Positions 36,605 through 46,334 are shown, counted from the first letter of the stretch. The stretch: 64,000 nt of DNA from JAPOUP01 sp026708635 (GCA_965200115.1 OZ241336.1:682001-746000), one strand, 5' to 3'. Program-made: numbers and translations. The notes: generated by a model not told the origin, from the letters alone.

Positions 36605-38623
36605 GTGGAGCTAACCGACCTGAAACAGCGGCATCCCGATCACTGGATGAAGGCGGCCGCGATACGCGCCCTCGCCATCGATGCGGTCGCCGCCGCCAGG
36701 TCGGGACATACCGGCATGCCGATCGGTATGGCGGATGTCGCCACGGTGCTGTTCGGGCGGCATCTTAGATTCGATGCCTCAGCGCCCGATTGGCCGGACC
36801 GGGACAGGTTCATTCTAAGTGCCGGTCACGGTTCGATGCTGCTGTATTCGCTGCTACACCTGACCGGTTACACGGACATGACGCTCGAGCAGATCAGGAG
36901 TTTCCGCCAGTGGAACTCAATCACCGCGGGCCATCCCGAATACGGACACGCCCGCGGAATCGAGACGACCACCGGTCCCCTTGGCCAAGGGCTCGCGAAT
37001 TCGGTGGGATTCGCGCTTGCCGAAGAGGTGCTTCGCGCCCGATACGGTTCGGCCGTGGTGAACCACCGCACCTATGTCATCGCGGGCGACGGGTGTCTTA
37101 TGGAAGGAGTGAGCCAGGAAGCCATCGCCCTTGCCGGAAAACAGGGGCTTGGGCGCCTGACCGTATTCTGGGACAACAATGACATTACCATCGACGGCCG
37201 CGTCGGCCTGGCGGACATCACCGACCAGATATCCCGTTTCGAGGCCTCTGGCTGGCATGTGCAGGAAATCGATGGCCACGACCCCGAAGCCATAGACGGC
37301 GCCATCTCGGTGGCCGGGACCAGCGACAGACCCTCAATGATCGCCTGCCGTACCCACATCGCTCTGGGACATGCCGCGCAGGACAGCGCGAAGGGCCACG
37401 GCGCGCTCGTAGACGCCAAAGAGAACGCCGAAGCCAAAGAAGCTTACGGCTGGAACCGGGAGGCATTCACGATCCCCTCCCCGATCAAGGCGCGGTGGGA
37501 AGAGATCGGTCGACGGGGAATCACCGAGCGCCAGGCCTGGGAAAAGCGGTTCGCGGCGCTTTCCGGGAGGCGTCGGGCCCGGTTCCTTATGGAGCAGGCG
37601 GGTGGCGTGTCCGGAAAACTTTCCCCCGCGATCCGACGTCTGAAAGCCCGTCTGGCCGAAACCGCCCCCAAGCTCGCGACCCGCTCCGCCAGCGAACTGG
37701 CACTGGCCGTTATCAATCCGATCATGGAAGAGACGGTGGGCGGTTCGGCCGACCTGACAGGATCCAACAACACCAAAACATCGGATCTTGAGGTGCATTC
37801 GCCGGGGTCCCGGAAAGGCCGCTACATTCACTATGGCATCCGCGAACACGGCATGGCCGCCGTCATGAACGGTATGGCGCTGCACGGTGGGGTCAAGCCC
37901 TACGGCGGAACCTTCATGGTCTTCTCCGACTATGCCCGGGCCGCGATGCGGCTCTCCGCCCTGATGGGGATCGCACCGGTTTACGTGATGACGCATGACT
38001 CGATCGGCCTGGGAGAGGATGGTCCGACCCATCAGCCCGTCGAGCATCTTTCCATGCTCCGGGCCACCCCGAACATGGTCGTGATACGTCCCGCCGATGC
38101 CGTTGAGACCGCGGAGGCCTGGGAAATCGCGCTCAGCCAGTCGAACCGCCCGACGGTTCTCTCGCTGACGCGCCAGAGCCTACCGACCGTTCGGACCCGC
38201 CACAGAACGACCAACATGACCGCGCGGGGCGCCTATGTTCTCGCCGAAGCCGAGGGCAGACGCCGGGCCATCCTGATCGCCACGGGGTCCGAGGTTTCCA
38301 TCGCGCTGGCCGCGCGGGAGATTCTGCAGACCGAAGGTATTGGCGTTCGTGTCGTATCAATGCCATCATGGGAACTGTTCGAGGAACAGGACGCCGGCTA
38401 CCGACGACGCGTCCTTCCCGGTGGCCCGGCGCGGGTCGCCATCGAAGCGGGTGTCCGGCATGGCTGGGACCGCTGGCTTTTGGGCGAGCGCGGGCGCGAG
38501 GCCCGGTCCGGTTTCATCGGAATGTCCGGCTTTGGAGCGTCGGCTCCCGGCGACGTCCTGTATGATAGGTTCGGCATCACCGCCGACGCCACGGCACGGA
38601 AAATCCGGGAACTTCTGGATTAA
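36605..38623 (+). CDS. tkt: Transketolase
   Basis: TPP-dependent enzyme of the pentose phosphate pathway (and Calvin cycle where present), transferring two-carbon units between sugar phosphates. The 672 residues fit the family. Motifs: SGHTGMPIGMADVA, HGSMLLYSLLHLTGY, the TPP-binding GDGCLMEGVSQEA, GSADLTGSNNT, and YIHYGIREHGMAAVMNG with the catalytic Glu. The start is GTG at 36605 (VELTDLK), preceded by AAGGGG; no nearby ATG fits. It is followed 59 bases later by gap, a classical central-carbon operon. Confidence 0.95.
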   Translation: MELTDLKQRHPDHWMKAAAIRALAIDAVAAARSGHTGMPIGMADVATVLFGRHLRFDASAPDWPDRDRFILSAGHGSMLLYSLLHLTGYTDMTLEQIRSFRQWNSITAGHPEYGHARGIETTTGPLGQGLANSVGFALAEEVLRARYGSAVVNHRTYVIAGDGCLMEGVSQEAIALAGKQGLGRLTVFWDNNDITIDGRVGLADITDQISRFEASGWHVQEIDGHDPEAIDGAISVAGTSDRPSMIACRTHIALGHAAQDSAKGHGALVDAKENAEAKEAYGWNREAFTIPSPIKARWEEIGRRGITERQAWEKRFAALSGRRRARFLMEQAGGVSGKLSPAIRRLKARLAETAPKLATRSASELALAVINPIMEETVGGSADLTGSNNTKTSDLEVHSPGSRKGRYIHYGIREHGMAAVMNGMALHGGVKPYGGTFMVFSDYARAAMRLSALMGIAPVYVMTHDSIGLGEDGPTHQPVEHLSMLRATPNMVVIRPADAVETAEAWEIALSQSNRPTVLSLTRQSLPTVRTRHRTTNMTARGAYVLAEAEGRRRAILIATGSEVSIALAAREILQTEGIGVRVVSMPSWELFEEQDAGYRRRVLPGGPARVAIEAGVRHGWDRWLLGERGREARSGFIGMSGFGASAPGDVLYDRFGITADATARKIRELLD

Positions 38624-38682
38624 CGGGGCTCCGCGCCGCCGCGCACCCCATCGCGGGTAAATCTGAGCAAGGAGAGAGACAA

Positions 38683-39684
38683 ATGGCCGTAAAGGTCGCA
38701 ATCAACGGGTTTGGGCGCATCGGGAGAACCGTCCTGCGCGCGATGATCGAGTCGGGACGTACGGATATCGAGGTGGTGGCGGTCAATGACCTCGCGCCCA
38801 CCGCCACCAACGCGCATCTTTTGCGCTACGATAGCGTCCACGGGAAGTTTCCCGCCAAGGTAACCGTGACTGAAGACACTATCGACGTTGGCCGGGGCCC
38901 GATCCGGGTTACCGCCATGCGCGACCCCGCCGACCTGCCCTGGAGCGATGTCGACGTGGTGATGGAATGCACCGGGCTCTTCGCCTCCAAGGAGGCGTGC
39001 AGGGCGCATCTCGATAGCGGATCATCCCGTGTGCTCATCTCGGCTCCGGGAAGGAACGCGGACAAAACCATTGTTTACGGCGTGAACGACAACGTTCTGA
39101 CGGCCGAGGACATCGTTGTGTCCAACGCGTCCTGTACCACCAACTGTCTCGCCCCGGTCGCCAAGGTGCTGCATGACTCCATCGGCATCGTTAAGGGACT
39201 GATGACGACAATACACAGCTACACGGGCGACCAGCCGACACTGGATACAATGCACACGGACCTATACCGCGCGCGCGCGGCCGCCATGTCGATGATTCCA
39301 ACCTCGACCGGCGCCGCCAAGGCCGTTTCGCTGGTATTACCGGAGCTTGAGGGCAGGCTTGACGGAGTCGCGATCCGGGTTCCAACCCCGAATGTCTCGG
39401 TCGTCGACCTGACCTTCGAGGCCGCAAGGACGACAACGGTCGAGGAGATCAACGACAGCATAAGGAGATCCGCCAACGGTCCGCTTGAGGGCGTGCTGGG
39501 ATATACCGACGAGAAGCTGGTATCCGTGGACATGAACCATGATCCGCGTTCGTCGGTGTTCCATACGGATCAGACCAAGGTCATGGAGGGCACATTGTGC
39601 CGGATCCTGAGCTGGTACGACAATGAATGGGGTTTCTCGAACAGGATGATCGATACGGCCGTGGCGCTTGGCCGGCTAGGGTGA
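38683..39684 (+). CDS. gap: Glyceraldehyde-3-phosphate dehydrogenase
   Basis: Phosphorylating GAPDH, 333 residues. The Rossmann start INGFGRIGRTVLRA is followed by the catalytic SNASCTTNCLAP with Cys151 and the active-site His in TTIHSYTGDQ. The ending WYDNEWGFSNRM is canonical. AAGGAGAGAG precedes the ATG at 38683. It lies 59 bases downstream of tkt, so the two are probably one transcript linking the pentose pathway and glycolysis. Confidence 0.96.
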   Translation: MAVKVAINGFGRIGRTVLRAMIESGRTDIEVVAVNDLAPTATNAHLLRYDSVHGKFPAKVTVTEDTIDVGRGPIRVTAMRDPADLPWSDVDVVMECTGLFASKEACRAHLDSGSSRVLISAPGRNADKTIVYGVNDNVLTAEDIVVSNASCTTNCLAPVAKVLHDSIGIVKGLMTTIHSYTGDQPTLDTMHTDLYRARAAAMSMIPTSTGAAKAVSLVLPELEGRLDGVAIRVPTPNVSVVDLTFEAARTTTVEEINDSIRRSANGPLEGVLGYTDEKLVSVDMNHDPRSSVFHTDQTKVMEGTLCRILSWYDNEWGFSNRMIDTAVALGRLG

Positions 39685-39777
39685 CCGACACCGAACGCCC
39701 GGAACCGGACCGTCATCGGGAACGACCCGTTCGGCCGATATGGGGGGCGGGGTTTTCCGATCGGTCGGCTGATTCGG

Positions 39778-40263
39778 TCAGCCAAGCTTGCGGGTGAGTT
39801 CGCGCTGGACCGTCGGCGTCACGAATTTGGAGACGTCGCCGCCCAGTCGGGCGATTTCCTTAACCAGTTTCGACGCGATCGACTGGTATTTCAGGTCAGC
39901 CATGAGAAAGACCGTCTCAAAGGCGTCGTCCATCATTCGGTTCATCCCGACCATCTGGTATTCGTACTCGAAATCGGCCACCGCCCGCAGTCCCCTGACA
40001 ATCACCGTCGCGCCGGTGTCCCGGGCACAGTCGACCAGGAGCGTCTCAAAGGGATGCACGACGATCTCGGTATCTCCGGTCAACCCGGCGCATTCCCCGC
40101 GAACCATCGCGACACGTTCGTCAAGGTCAAACAGGGGTGATTTGTCACGGTTGACCGAGATCCCGATGACCAACCGGTCGAAGAGCTGGCACGCCCTCCC
40201 GATGATGTCGAGATGTCCCAAAGTCGGCGGATCGAAGGTTCCGGCATAAAGTCCGGTTCGCAT
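39778..40263 (-). CDS. coaD: Phosphopantetheine adenylyltransferase
   Basis: Transfers AMP to 4'-phosphopantetheine in CoA synthesis. The 161-residue hexameric-type protein has the TxGH nucleotidyl-transferase motif (GTFDPPTLGH, Thr14, His17), the conserved VRGLRAVADFEYEYQM and the C-terminal SKLVKEIARLGGDVSKFV. The start ATG at 40263 gives MRTGLYAGTFDP. It converges with gap and has no operon partner within 170 bases. Confidence 0.96.
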   Translation of the reverse strand: MRTGLYAGTFDPPTLGHLDIIGRACQLFDRLVIGISVNRDKSPLFDLDERVAMVRGECAGLTGDTEIVVHPFETLLVDCARDTGATVIVRGLRAVADFEYEYQMVGMNRMMDDAFETVFLMADLKYQSIASKLVKEIARLGGDVSKFVTPTVQRELTRKLG

Positions 40264-40433
40264 TTACCACTCCCCCCGGCTTCACGGCAAGGCGTCCGCA
40301 CCGGCGGCGCCGCCGGGATCCGTTGACGATACGGGCCCCCGCCTCACGTCCGGCACCGAATCCGCCCGGCGCCGGGGCGATCCTGAACCGATCGAGTCAC
40401 CCCCGGCGCGGGGCCTGTCCGGAAACGCGGAAC

Positions 40434-40868
40434 TCAGTGCCCCATGATCATGCCCTGCAGCGCCTCTTTCTCCATAGACAGTTCGGCGAGACGCGCCTTC
40501 ACCACGTCACCGATGGAAATCAGGCCTATAATTTCCCCGCCCTCCATCACCGGCATGTGGCGGAAGCGCCGCTCCGTCATGATTGTCAGTACCTCGTCCG
40601 CGGTGTCGTCACGCGCGCATCCGACGAGATCCTTCGTCATCAGGTTCCCGACGGTATCCTGCAGGCATGCCGTGCCCCGGCGGCCCAATTCGCGCACGAT
40701 GTCCCGTTCGGAGAGAATTCCGCAAGGCACCGTTCCGTCATCGGACACGATCACCGCGCCTATTCGGTTTTCGGACAGAAGTCTCACCGCCGCGTCCACA
40801 CTTGAACCCGGCTCGGTAAAGATGACGTCGTGACTGGATTTGGATTTGAGAATCTGGTCCACAAGCAT
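40434..40868 (-). CDS. Two-CBS-domain protein
   Basis: 144 residues made of two tandem CBS motifs (about 1-62 and 70-130), a Bateman module that usually binds adenine nucleotides. Segments are IGAVIVSDDGTVPCGILSER in the first and RFRHMPVMEGGEIIGLISIG in the second. There is no attached enzyme or transporter domain, as in many alphaproteobacterial stand-alone CBS proteins induced in stress or stationary phase. The start was taken at the ATG at 40868 (MLVDQILKSKS), preceded by GGGGAAATAGAG. The partner protein is unknown. Confidence 0.9.
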   Translation of the reverse strand: MLVDQILKSKSSHDVIFTEPGSSVDAAVRLLSENRIGAVIVSDDGTVPCGILSERDIVRELGRRGTACLQDTVGNLMTKDLVGCARDDTADEVLTIMTERRFRHMPVMEGGEIIGLISIGDVVKARLAELSMEKEALQGMIMGH

Positions 40869-41757
40869 CTCTATTTCCCCTCACCAAACAAACGTGCCCC
40901 TATGGTTTTCCCCGTACTCCGGGCCATGTCAAAACATTAATCCGTCCGGCTGTCCCGCGGACAGCGGGTTACCGTCGGCCACGCGGCGGCCAAAGCGCGC
41001 GCACGGCCCATCGTCTGAGCCATACTGTCCAAGATAGACATGGATATGTAAACAGGCTCAATAGCTCTTTCGTCCGGCCGGGGACCCTTCACGGTCGACC
41101 GAAACGCGGTTTCCCGCGTCCGGAAAACCGCGCGGGCGGTCTATTCCGGAATTTTCCGGTCCGACCGCCGGCGGTTCCCCGAATGGCCCCAGGCAGGCGT
41201 GAACACTCCCGAGCCCGGCCATAAGGCAACGTCCCGGCTGGACCGGCGACCGCCACATGGCCTGGCCCGACCGCCAACGGAGACCGCGGGTCACGCGTTC
41301 CCTACGGCCCGGATCACGAATTCCCGCGTCGATCCAGCGTCATAAGGGCAACGGCGCCATTCCGGGAAATATACAGGCACTGGCTTGGCCCGGACAGGAC
41401 GCGATGGCGTCGAAGGCGGGGTATCCACACGGGTTGCGACCAAACGGATGACCCCCGCCCATCGGGTCGGCGAACCGTTTCAGCGACACGGGAGCCGGTC
41501 AATCGCGCCTATGGTCTGAGTATCATCGCCGGCCAGGCGCCGGATCGAGGGAAACCGGAACACCGTTTGAAATCACACCTGGCCCGTCACCCCATCGCGC
41601 AAGCTACGTCACCGGAACCCGTCAGGACATCCATGACTCCGGATCGATATCCATCTCCACGCGACCCTTCGCATGGAACGGGAAAACCGGCGCGGACGGC
41701 ACGCATGGGATTCCCGTTATGTTCCTCGCCTTTACTTTCCCGAACCAACATGTTTGA
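40869..41757. other. Gene-free stretch of 890 bases
   Basis: No frame on either strand looks coding. It separates the divergent CBS gene from the KamA-like gene. Apart from the two presumed promoter regions I see nothing. Confidence 0.45.
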
Positions 41758-43170
41758 ATGAAGAATATCATTGCATGGAGATATTCGGTGAATCCGGAAA
41801 CGGTGGAAACAAAGCCCCCGCCCAGGCTCGGCCCTTCGGGAGCGGTCAGTGGAGTGGAACGGCCGCGCGGCAGGTTTCGGGCGCTGACCGTCAGGAACCT
41901 CGACGGGTTTGGCAGATACGGGATAGGTGACGACGATCTTTTCACGATGCGCGTCATCAGTTCGGTACTGCCGTTCCGGACCAACCGTTACGTAGCCGAG
42001 CACCTTATCGACTGGGACAGGATCCCCGAGGATCCGATTTACCAACTGGTATTCCCGCAGAGGGACATGCTCGCCGAGGGTGACTTCCGGCGCATCGCCG
42101 ACCTGATGGTCCGGGACGCGCCAAAGGAGGAGGTCGATCGGGCGGCGGCGGAGATCCGCGGCGGCCTGAACCCCCATCCGGCCGGGCAGCGCGAGCTGAA
42201 CATTCCCAGCGGGGACGGAACGGTTTTCGAGGGCCTCCAGCACAAGTACCGCGAAACCGTCCTGTTTTTTCCCAGCAAGGGCCAGACCTGCCACGCCTAC
42301 TGCACGTTCTGTTTCCGCTGGGCGCAGTTCGTCGGCGACAGCGAGCTGAAAATCTCGTCGAAGGACGCCGCGCACCTGTACAGCTATCTCGCCGCCCATC
42401 CCGAGGTATCGGACCTTCTGGTCACCGGCGGCGATCCGATGATCATGAAAACGCGGGTGATCGAACGCTATCTCCGGCCGATCCTCGACGATCCGGCGCT
42501 CGGCCACGTGCGCAACATCCGGTTCGGAACCAAGGCGCTCGGCTTCTGGCCCCACCGTTTCATCCATGACAATGACGCCGACGACCTGCTGCGCTTTCTG
42601 GAGGAGATCGTTCGCTCGGGCCGCCACGTCGCGATAATGGCGCATTTCAACCACTGGCAGGAACTGCGGACCAACGTGGTGCGTGAGGCGATCCGCCGAA
42701 TTCGCGATACCGGCGCGGTCATACGCAGCCAGGCGCCGCTGCTCGACCATATCAACAACGATCCAGACGTCTGGGCGCGCATGTGGCGCACGCAGGTCGG
42801 CCTGGGAATCATTCCGTATTATATGTTCGTGGAGCGGGACACCGGCGCGAAACGCTATTTCGAGGTGCCTTTGGCGCGGGGCTGGGAAGTGTTCCGGCAG
42901 GCCGTCCGGCAGGTCTCGGGTCTCGGCCGCACCGTCCGCGGCCCCAGCATGAGCGCGACGCCCGGCAAGGTCGAGGTGCTTGGCGTGCGGGAGGTCGCCG
43001 GCGAGAGGGTTTTCGTACTGCGTTTCCTGCAGGGCCGCGATCCCGAGTGGGTCGACCAGCCGTTTTTCGCCAAGTACGATCCGAAAGCGACATGGCTGAA
43101 CCAGCTTGAACCGGCTTTCGGAGAAAATTCCTTCTTCTTCGAGCGGGATGACGGCGGCTCACCGCGATGA
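41758..43170 (+). CDS. KamA-like radical SAM protein (lysine 2,3-aminomutase family)
   Basis: A radical SAM enzyme of 470 residues. The [4Fe-4S]/SAM cysteines are Cys178, Cys182 and Cys185 in CHAYCTFCF, followed by VTGGDPMIM, the glycine-rich SAM loop of this family. The segments FGTKALGFWPHRF and HFNHWQEL resemble lysine/glutamate 2,3-aminomutases, but the PLP lysine motif of true aminomutases is not obvious to me, so the reaction is open. The first ATG at 41758 has no good ribosome site. It lies upstream of a PPP-type phosphatase on the same strand, with a 128-base gap. Confidence 0.82.
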   Translation: MKNIIAWRYSVNPETVETKPPPRLGPSGAVSGVERPRGRFRALTVRNLDGFGRYGIGDDDLFTMRVISSVLPFRTNRYVAEHLIDWDRIPEDPIYQLVFPQRDMLAEGDFRRIADLMVRDAPKEEVDRAAAEIRGGLNPHPAGQRELNIPSGDGTVFEGLQHKYRETVLFFPSKGQTCHAYCTFCFRWAQFVGDSELKISSKDAAHLYSYLAAHPEVSDLLVTGGDPMIMKTRVIERYLRPILDDPALGHVRNIRFGTKALGFWPHRFIHDNDADDLLRFLEEIVRSGRHVAIMAHFNHWQELRTNVVREAIRRIRDTGAVIRSQAPLLDHINNDPDVWARMWRTQVGLGIIPYYMFVERDTGAKRYFEVPLARGWEVFRQAVRQVSGLGRTVRGPSMSATPGKVEVLGVREVAGERVFVLRFLQGRDPEWVDQPFFAKYDPKATWLNQLEPAFGENSFFFERDDGGSPR

Positions 43171-43298
43171 TCACGGGCCGGTCACTCATTTTCCCCGGCG
43201 CGAAACCGGATGCCGGGCCCGGAGCGTCCATATCCAGCCGCAGGCGCTGATCCCGTTTTCCATCCGTTTGCCGATCAGGGCCGGAACGGAGGAATCAC

Positions 43299-44138
43299 AT
43301 GGCACAGGAAATGATCGCTGAAGCATCGGACTGGATGCCGCTCGATACCGGCCTTGGGGACGGGGAGCGGATTTGCGCGGTCGGTGACGTGCACGGGTGC
43401 AGCCGACAGTTCCTGCACCTGCTTGACGATCTCGAAAGCCGGAACGCGGATTATGACACGAACGTTCTTGTCCTGATGGGCGATTACATCGACCGCGGGC
43501 CGGACAGTCTGGGCGCCGTTGACGCCGCCATCAGCGCGGCCCACAGGAGTTTTGACGGTTTCTACCCGTTGATGGGCAACCATGAGCAATTGATGCGCAT
43601 CGCCCTACGGGCCGGACCGAAAGACAGCCAGAGGCTATGGCTGGAAAACGGAGGCGATTCGGTTCTCGAGGAGCTTGGTGTGAGCTACGGGATATCAGAG
43701 GCCGAGCCTGACGTGTTCGCGGCCGAAGTCGGGAAGGCATGGGGTGCGGAGAGGAAATCGTTTCTCGACTCCGTTTTCCATCACAGGACATTCGGCAATC
43801 TCCTTTTCGTCCATGCCGGAATCAACCAGGAGATCGCGCTGGAGGAGCATCTCTCGCAGCCATGGGACCTTCTCGTCGAGAAGCATTGGGTCTGGATTCG
43901 CTACCCGTTTCTGTACGAGCCGACCGGCCTCGATCCATTGACGGTGGTACATGGCCATACGCCCGCCTTTATCCCCAACTACGGGGTGCCACGGACCGAT
44001 CTCGTCACAATGCACGGTCCCCGCGAAGGCAGGATGAATCTCGATGCGGGCTGTTTTGAATCGGGCCGGCTCGCGGCCGGCGAGTTCGTCAGGGAGTCCT
44101 GTCGAGTGGTGACCCGCTACGAGGAGAGGAAAAAGTGA
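43299..44138 (+). CDS. PPP-family metallophosphoesterase
   Basis: 279 residues with all signature motifs of the calcineurin-like PPP superfamily: GDVHG (Asp30, His32), GDYIDRG (Asp62, Asp65), GNHE (Asn94, His95), and the later His segments FVHAGI and VVHGHTP. These ligate two metal ions. The compact size and missing extra domains resemble bacterial serine/threonine phosphatases and ApaH-like diadenosine tetraphosphatases; sequence alone does not decide. GGAGGAATCAC lies before the ATG. It is the last gene of the conserved part of the window. Confidence 0.9.
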   Translation: MAQEMIAEASDWMPLDTGLGDGERICAVGDVHGCSRQFLHLLDDLESRNADYDTNVLVLMGDYIDRGPDSLGAVDAAISAAHRSFDGFYPLMGNHEQLMRIALRAGPKDSQRLWLENGGDSVLEELGVSYGISEAEPDVFAAEVGKAWGAERKSFLDSVFHHRTFGNLLFVHAGINQEIALEEHLSQPWDLLVEKHWVWIRYPFLYEPTGLDPLTVVHGHTPAFIPNYGVPRTDLVTMHGPREGRMNLDAGCFESGRLAAGEFVRESCRVVTRYEERKK

Positions 44139-44957
44139 CGGCGACCATTCCGGCGTTCCCCGGGATCCACCGTCGGTCCCGGACGCCGGGGTCTTGAGAT
44201 CCACGGCGACGCTGACGTGGTTCCGCGGGAGCCCCATGCGGACATCGAGGCCGTCGCCCGGGGACGCCTAGACCGTCTCGCGGAAAGGCCCCAGGCGGAA
44301 CCCGGGATCACGTCCGACGCGACCGGGCCGGCCTTCGCGCGGGCGGGTTTCAGCCGCCCGGCGAACCTGGGGCGGTCCGCATCGAATCGGAAGCCGCTTT
44401 CCCGGGCATCCCCCACAAGTCCCGGCCACCGGTGGCCGGCCCGTGATCCGGGCCCGGGCCAGACCCGGCAATCAAGCCCCGGGGGCGCGGCTACCCGCCC
44501 CGCGTTTGGGGCGGGCCTGACCCTGATCCTGCCCGGGCTCCCGGCCGCGAACCAAGCCCACGAGGCGGACCCGCCGCCCGGGACGATGCCCGTCCGCATG
44601 GCCGAGAGCTCCCGCATCCGCCTGGGCGCCAGCTTTGGAGACCCGCAAACGCAATCGCCTCGGCCCGCAGCCATCGCGGTTTTCGGCCCGGACCAGGTGC
44701 GTCCATCGGATGCGCCGAACCCGGACTGTCCGCGAACGGCCCGCAATCATCGGCCCGAAGCCGCCACCGCAGGGCAACGTCTCCGCGATGATCTGCAGGC
44801 CGCCGCAGGTATGGACCGTTCCGTTGCCTTTCCCGGGGCCGATTCCGGCCGGGGCCGAAATGGCGCTCCAGGCGGCCCGCCCCCGCTACACTTGTGACGG
44901 GTCTGCGTCCGGCCCGGCCGTGGCTCCCGACCCGTCCACGCCGCTGCCAGGCGCTGG
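44139..44957. other. Very GC-rich stretch with a possible displaced gene end
   Basis: About 820 bases with no identifiable gene. At its right edge, on the minus strand, the frame of the DUF3102 gene can be continued beyond the small transposable element at 44966-45065 for about 20 codons to a TAG near 44895. This part may be the displaced original 3' end of that gene. Confidence 0.4.
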
Positions 44958-44965
44958 AAAAGTTT

Positions 44966-45065
44966 GAGGATTACTAAGATAACTTGACCGCATACAATAT
45001 GATGATTTTATATTGCGATCTAAACACAACATAATGCGTCATGTCAAATTATCTTAGTAATCCCC
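44966..45065. mobile_element. 100-bp MITE-like element with 8-bp target duplication
   Basis: The element has 23-base terminal inverted repeats (44966-44988 and 45043-45065) that agree at 21 positions, beginning G(A/G)GGATTACTAAG. Both flanks carry the same 8 bases, AAAAGTTT, at 44958-44965 and 45066-45073, as expected for a target duplication. The interior is AT-rich (54 bases) with a nested hairpin CAATAT/ATATTG, in sharp contrast to the GC-rich flanks. It encodes nothing and would need a transposase supplied in trans. The GG-initial ends and 8-bp duplication would fit IS1595- or ISL3-type relatives, which is inference. It provides the last codons (GDY) and stop of the adjacent minus-strand gene. 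Confidence 0.75.
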
Positions 45066-45959
45066 AAAAGTTTTTGGAAACGCCTCCTCCATCGCCCGAC
45101 GAACGGTGTCCGGTAGCCGACACTCCCAAACGCCCCTGTCGTCATCGTGGCGCCAGTCGAAAAAGCGTTCACTTCCATCGTAGCCGTCGGTTTTCACGAG
45201 CCGCAGGCGAAACGATTCCATCACAGCCGCGAACAGCGGTGGAGCGAGGCCGGTCGCCTCGCGCAGCTCTTCCGCCGGAACAAATCCGGGATGCGCTCCG
45301 TGAAGTTTCATCAGGACGTCTACCATCTCACCGGTAAGGGGTCGCCGACGGAGCGCCAGTTTCGCGAACCCGGCACCGACGAACGTTTCCTCCGGCCCGT
45401 TCCAGTCCCCGTAGGGTGGCGCGGTCCACGCCACGGCGTCGACAAGCGCGGACACCTGGCCGGCCGAAAGCCGAATGCCTTTGCCCTTTTTCGCCGCCGC
45501 CTTCAGTTTCGGGAGGGTCGCGAGAAACGCCTGCCCGTCCAAATCCGTCACCGGTGACGGATTTCGGGGTTTGGCGAGTGAAGCCGCCGCCCCCTTCAGT
45601 CCCCCCTCTTTCACAATGTCTTCCGCACCCATGCCGCTTGCGAAAACCTGCATTCGCCGCTGGGCGGACCGCTCCGGTATCCCGGCCCGCCTAAGGAAGG
45701 GAAGCCACTCCCCGTGGCGGCATTCGGCCTTGGCCTCGACGAGCATGGACCCGCACTCGAGATGGACCTTCGCGGCCTCGAGCGACCTGGCGCGGCCGAG
45801 GCGGCGGGCCTCACTGGCCTCGGCCTCCTTGGCGCGGCCGAGCCGGAAAGCCTCGCCCGCCCGCTCGGCCAGGTCCGCGAGGCGGTCCGACAGGGGCGGT
45901 GCGGTGTCTTCGGCTTCGATAGGCTGGACGTCTCCGCCCGGATTTTTCTCGTTAAACAT
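45054..45959 (-). CDS. DUF3102-like protein, 3' end altered by a MITE
   Basis: 301 residues. Residues 20-60 form an Ala/Glu/Arg-rich helix (AEASEARRLGRARSLEAAKV). Residues about 62-105 match the DUF3102 pattern seen in phage and plasmid proteins (ECGSMLVEAKAECRHGEWLP followed by IPERSAQRRMQVF), which looks like a DNA-binding helical domain. The C-terminal half (from about 180) resembles a winged-helix-like region (LTGEMVDVLMKLHGAH, FVPAEELREATGL). Function unknown. The ribosome site AAGGAG lies 10 bases before the ATG at 45959. The last three residues and the stop come from the transposable element at 44966-45065, so the natural C-terminus was probably about 20 residues longer. Two 12-base CACGTG repeats lie upstream. 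Confidence 0.65.
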   Translation of the reverse strand: MFNEKNPGGDVQPIEAEDTAPPLSDRLADLAERAGEAFRLGRAKEAEASEARRLGRARSLEAAKVHLECGSMLVEAKAECRHGEWLPFLRRAGIPERSAQRRMQVFASGMGAEDIVKEGGLKGAAASLAKPRNPSPVTDLDGQAFLATLPKLKAAAKKGKGIRLSAGQVSALVDAVAWTAPPYGDWNGPEETFVGAGFAKLALRRRPLTGEMVDVLMKLHGAHPGFVPAEELREATGLAPPLFAAVMESFRLRLVKTDGYDGSERFFDWRHDDDRGVWECRLPDTVRRAMEEAFPKTFGDY

Positions 45960-46019
45960 ATCATATGTCTCCTTCTAAGAGTTCTGTTTCAAGCACGGAT
46001 TTCCTTCACCGCGCTCACT

Positions 46020-46043
46020 TCACGTGACTAATCACGTGACTAA
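46020..46043 (-). promoter_or_regulatory. Tandem 12-bp repeat, possible operator of the DUF3102 gene
   Basis: Two perfect copies of TCACGTGACTAA stand head to tail at 46020-46031 and 46032-46043, 61 bases upstream of the DUF3102 start codon. Each copy contains the palindrome CACGTG. A 12-base period places both on similar faces of the helix. This is what a binding site for a dimeric regulator looks like; the gene's own DUF3102 product is one candidate binder. No -35/-10 assignment is certain. Confidence 0.4.
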
Positions 46044-46334
46044 ATTGCGTCGTCTCTCCCTTTTCTTGATTTGACCCATTTTCCAAAAATAATCAATAAA
46101 AACAGAAGCTTAGACAAAACTCGCGTCACTACGGACCTTAAATTCCTTTCATTATCACAAAGATTTTACCGGTCCGCAGGTCTCCAAAAGAGATTTTGGC
46201 CCTTAACCTGCTGAAAATTAGTAAGAATAAAAATTCCAGAGACGCGCGGGAACGATGGAATTCGGCGGATATTCCCGAAAATCTCAGACGTCCTGACCTC
46301 GGACCCCATATTTTCCACAGTGAACGTGATGCCT

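Noticed and set aside
44968..45063. Palindrome read as a bidirectional terminator between two convergent genes
   Set aside because: The loop of 54 bases is too long and the 8-bp flanking duplication fits a transposable element better.
46020..46043. Short CRISPR or iteron array
   Set aside because: Only two adjacent copies without spacers, and no rep or cas gene.
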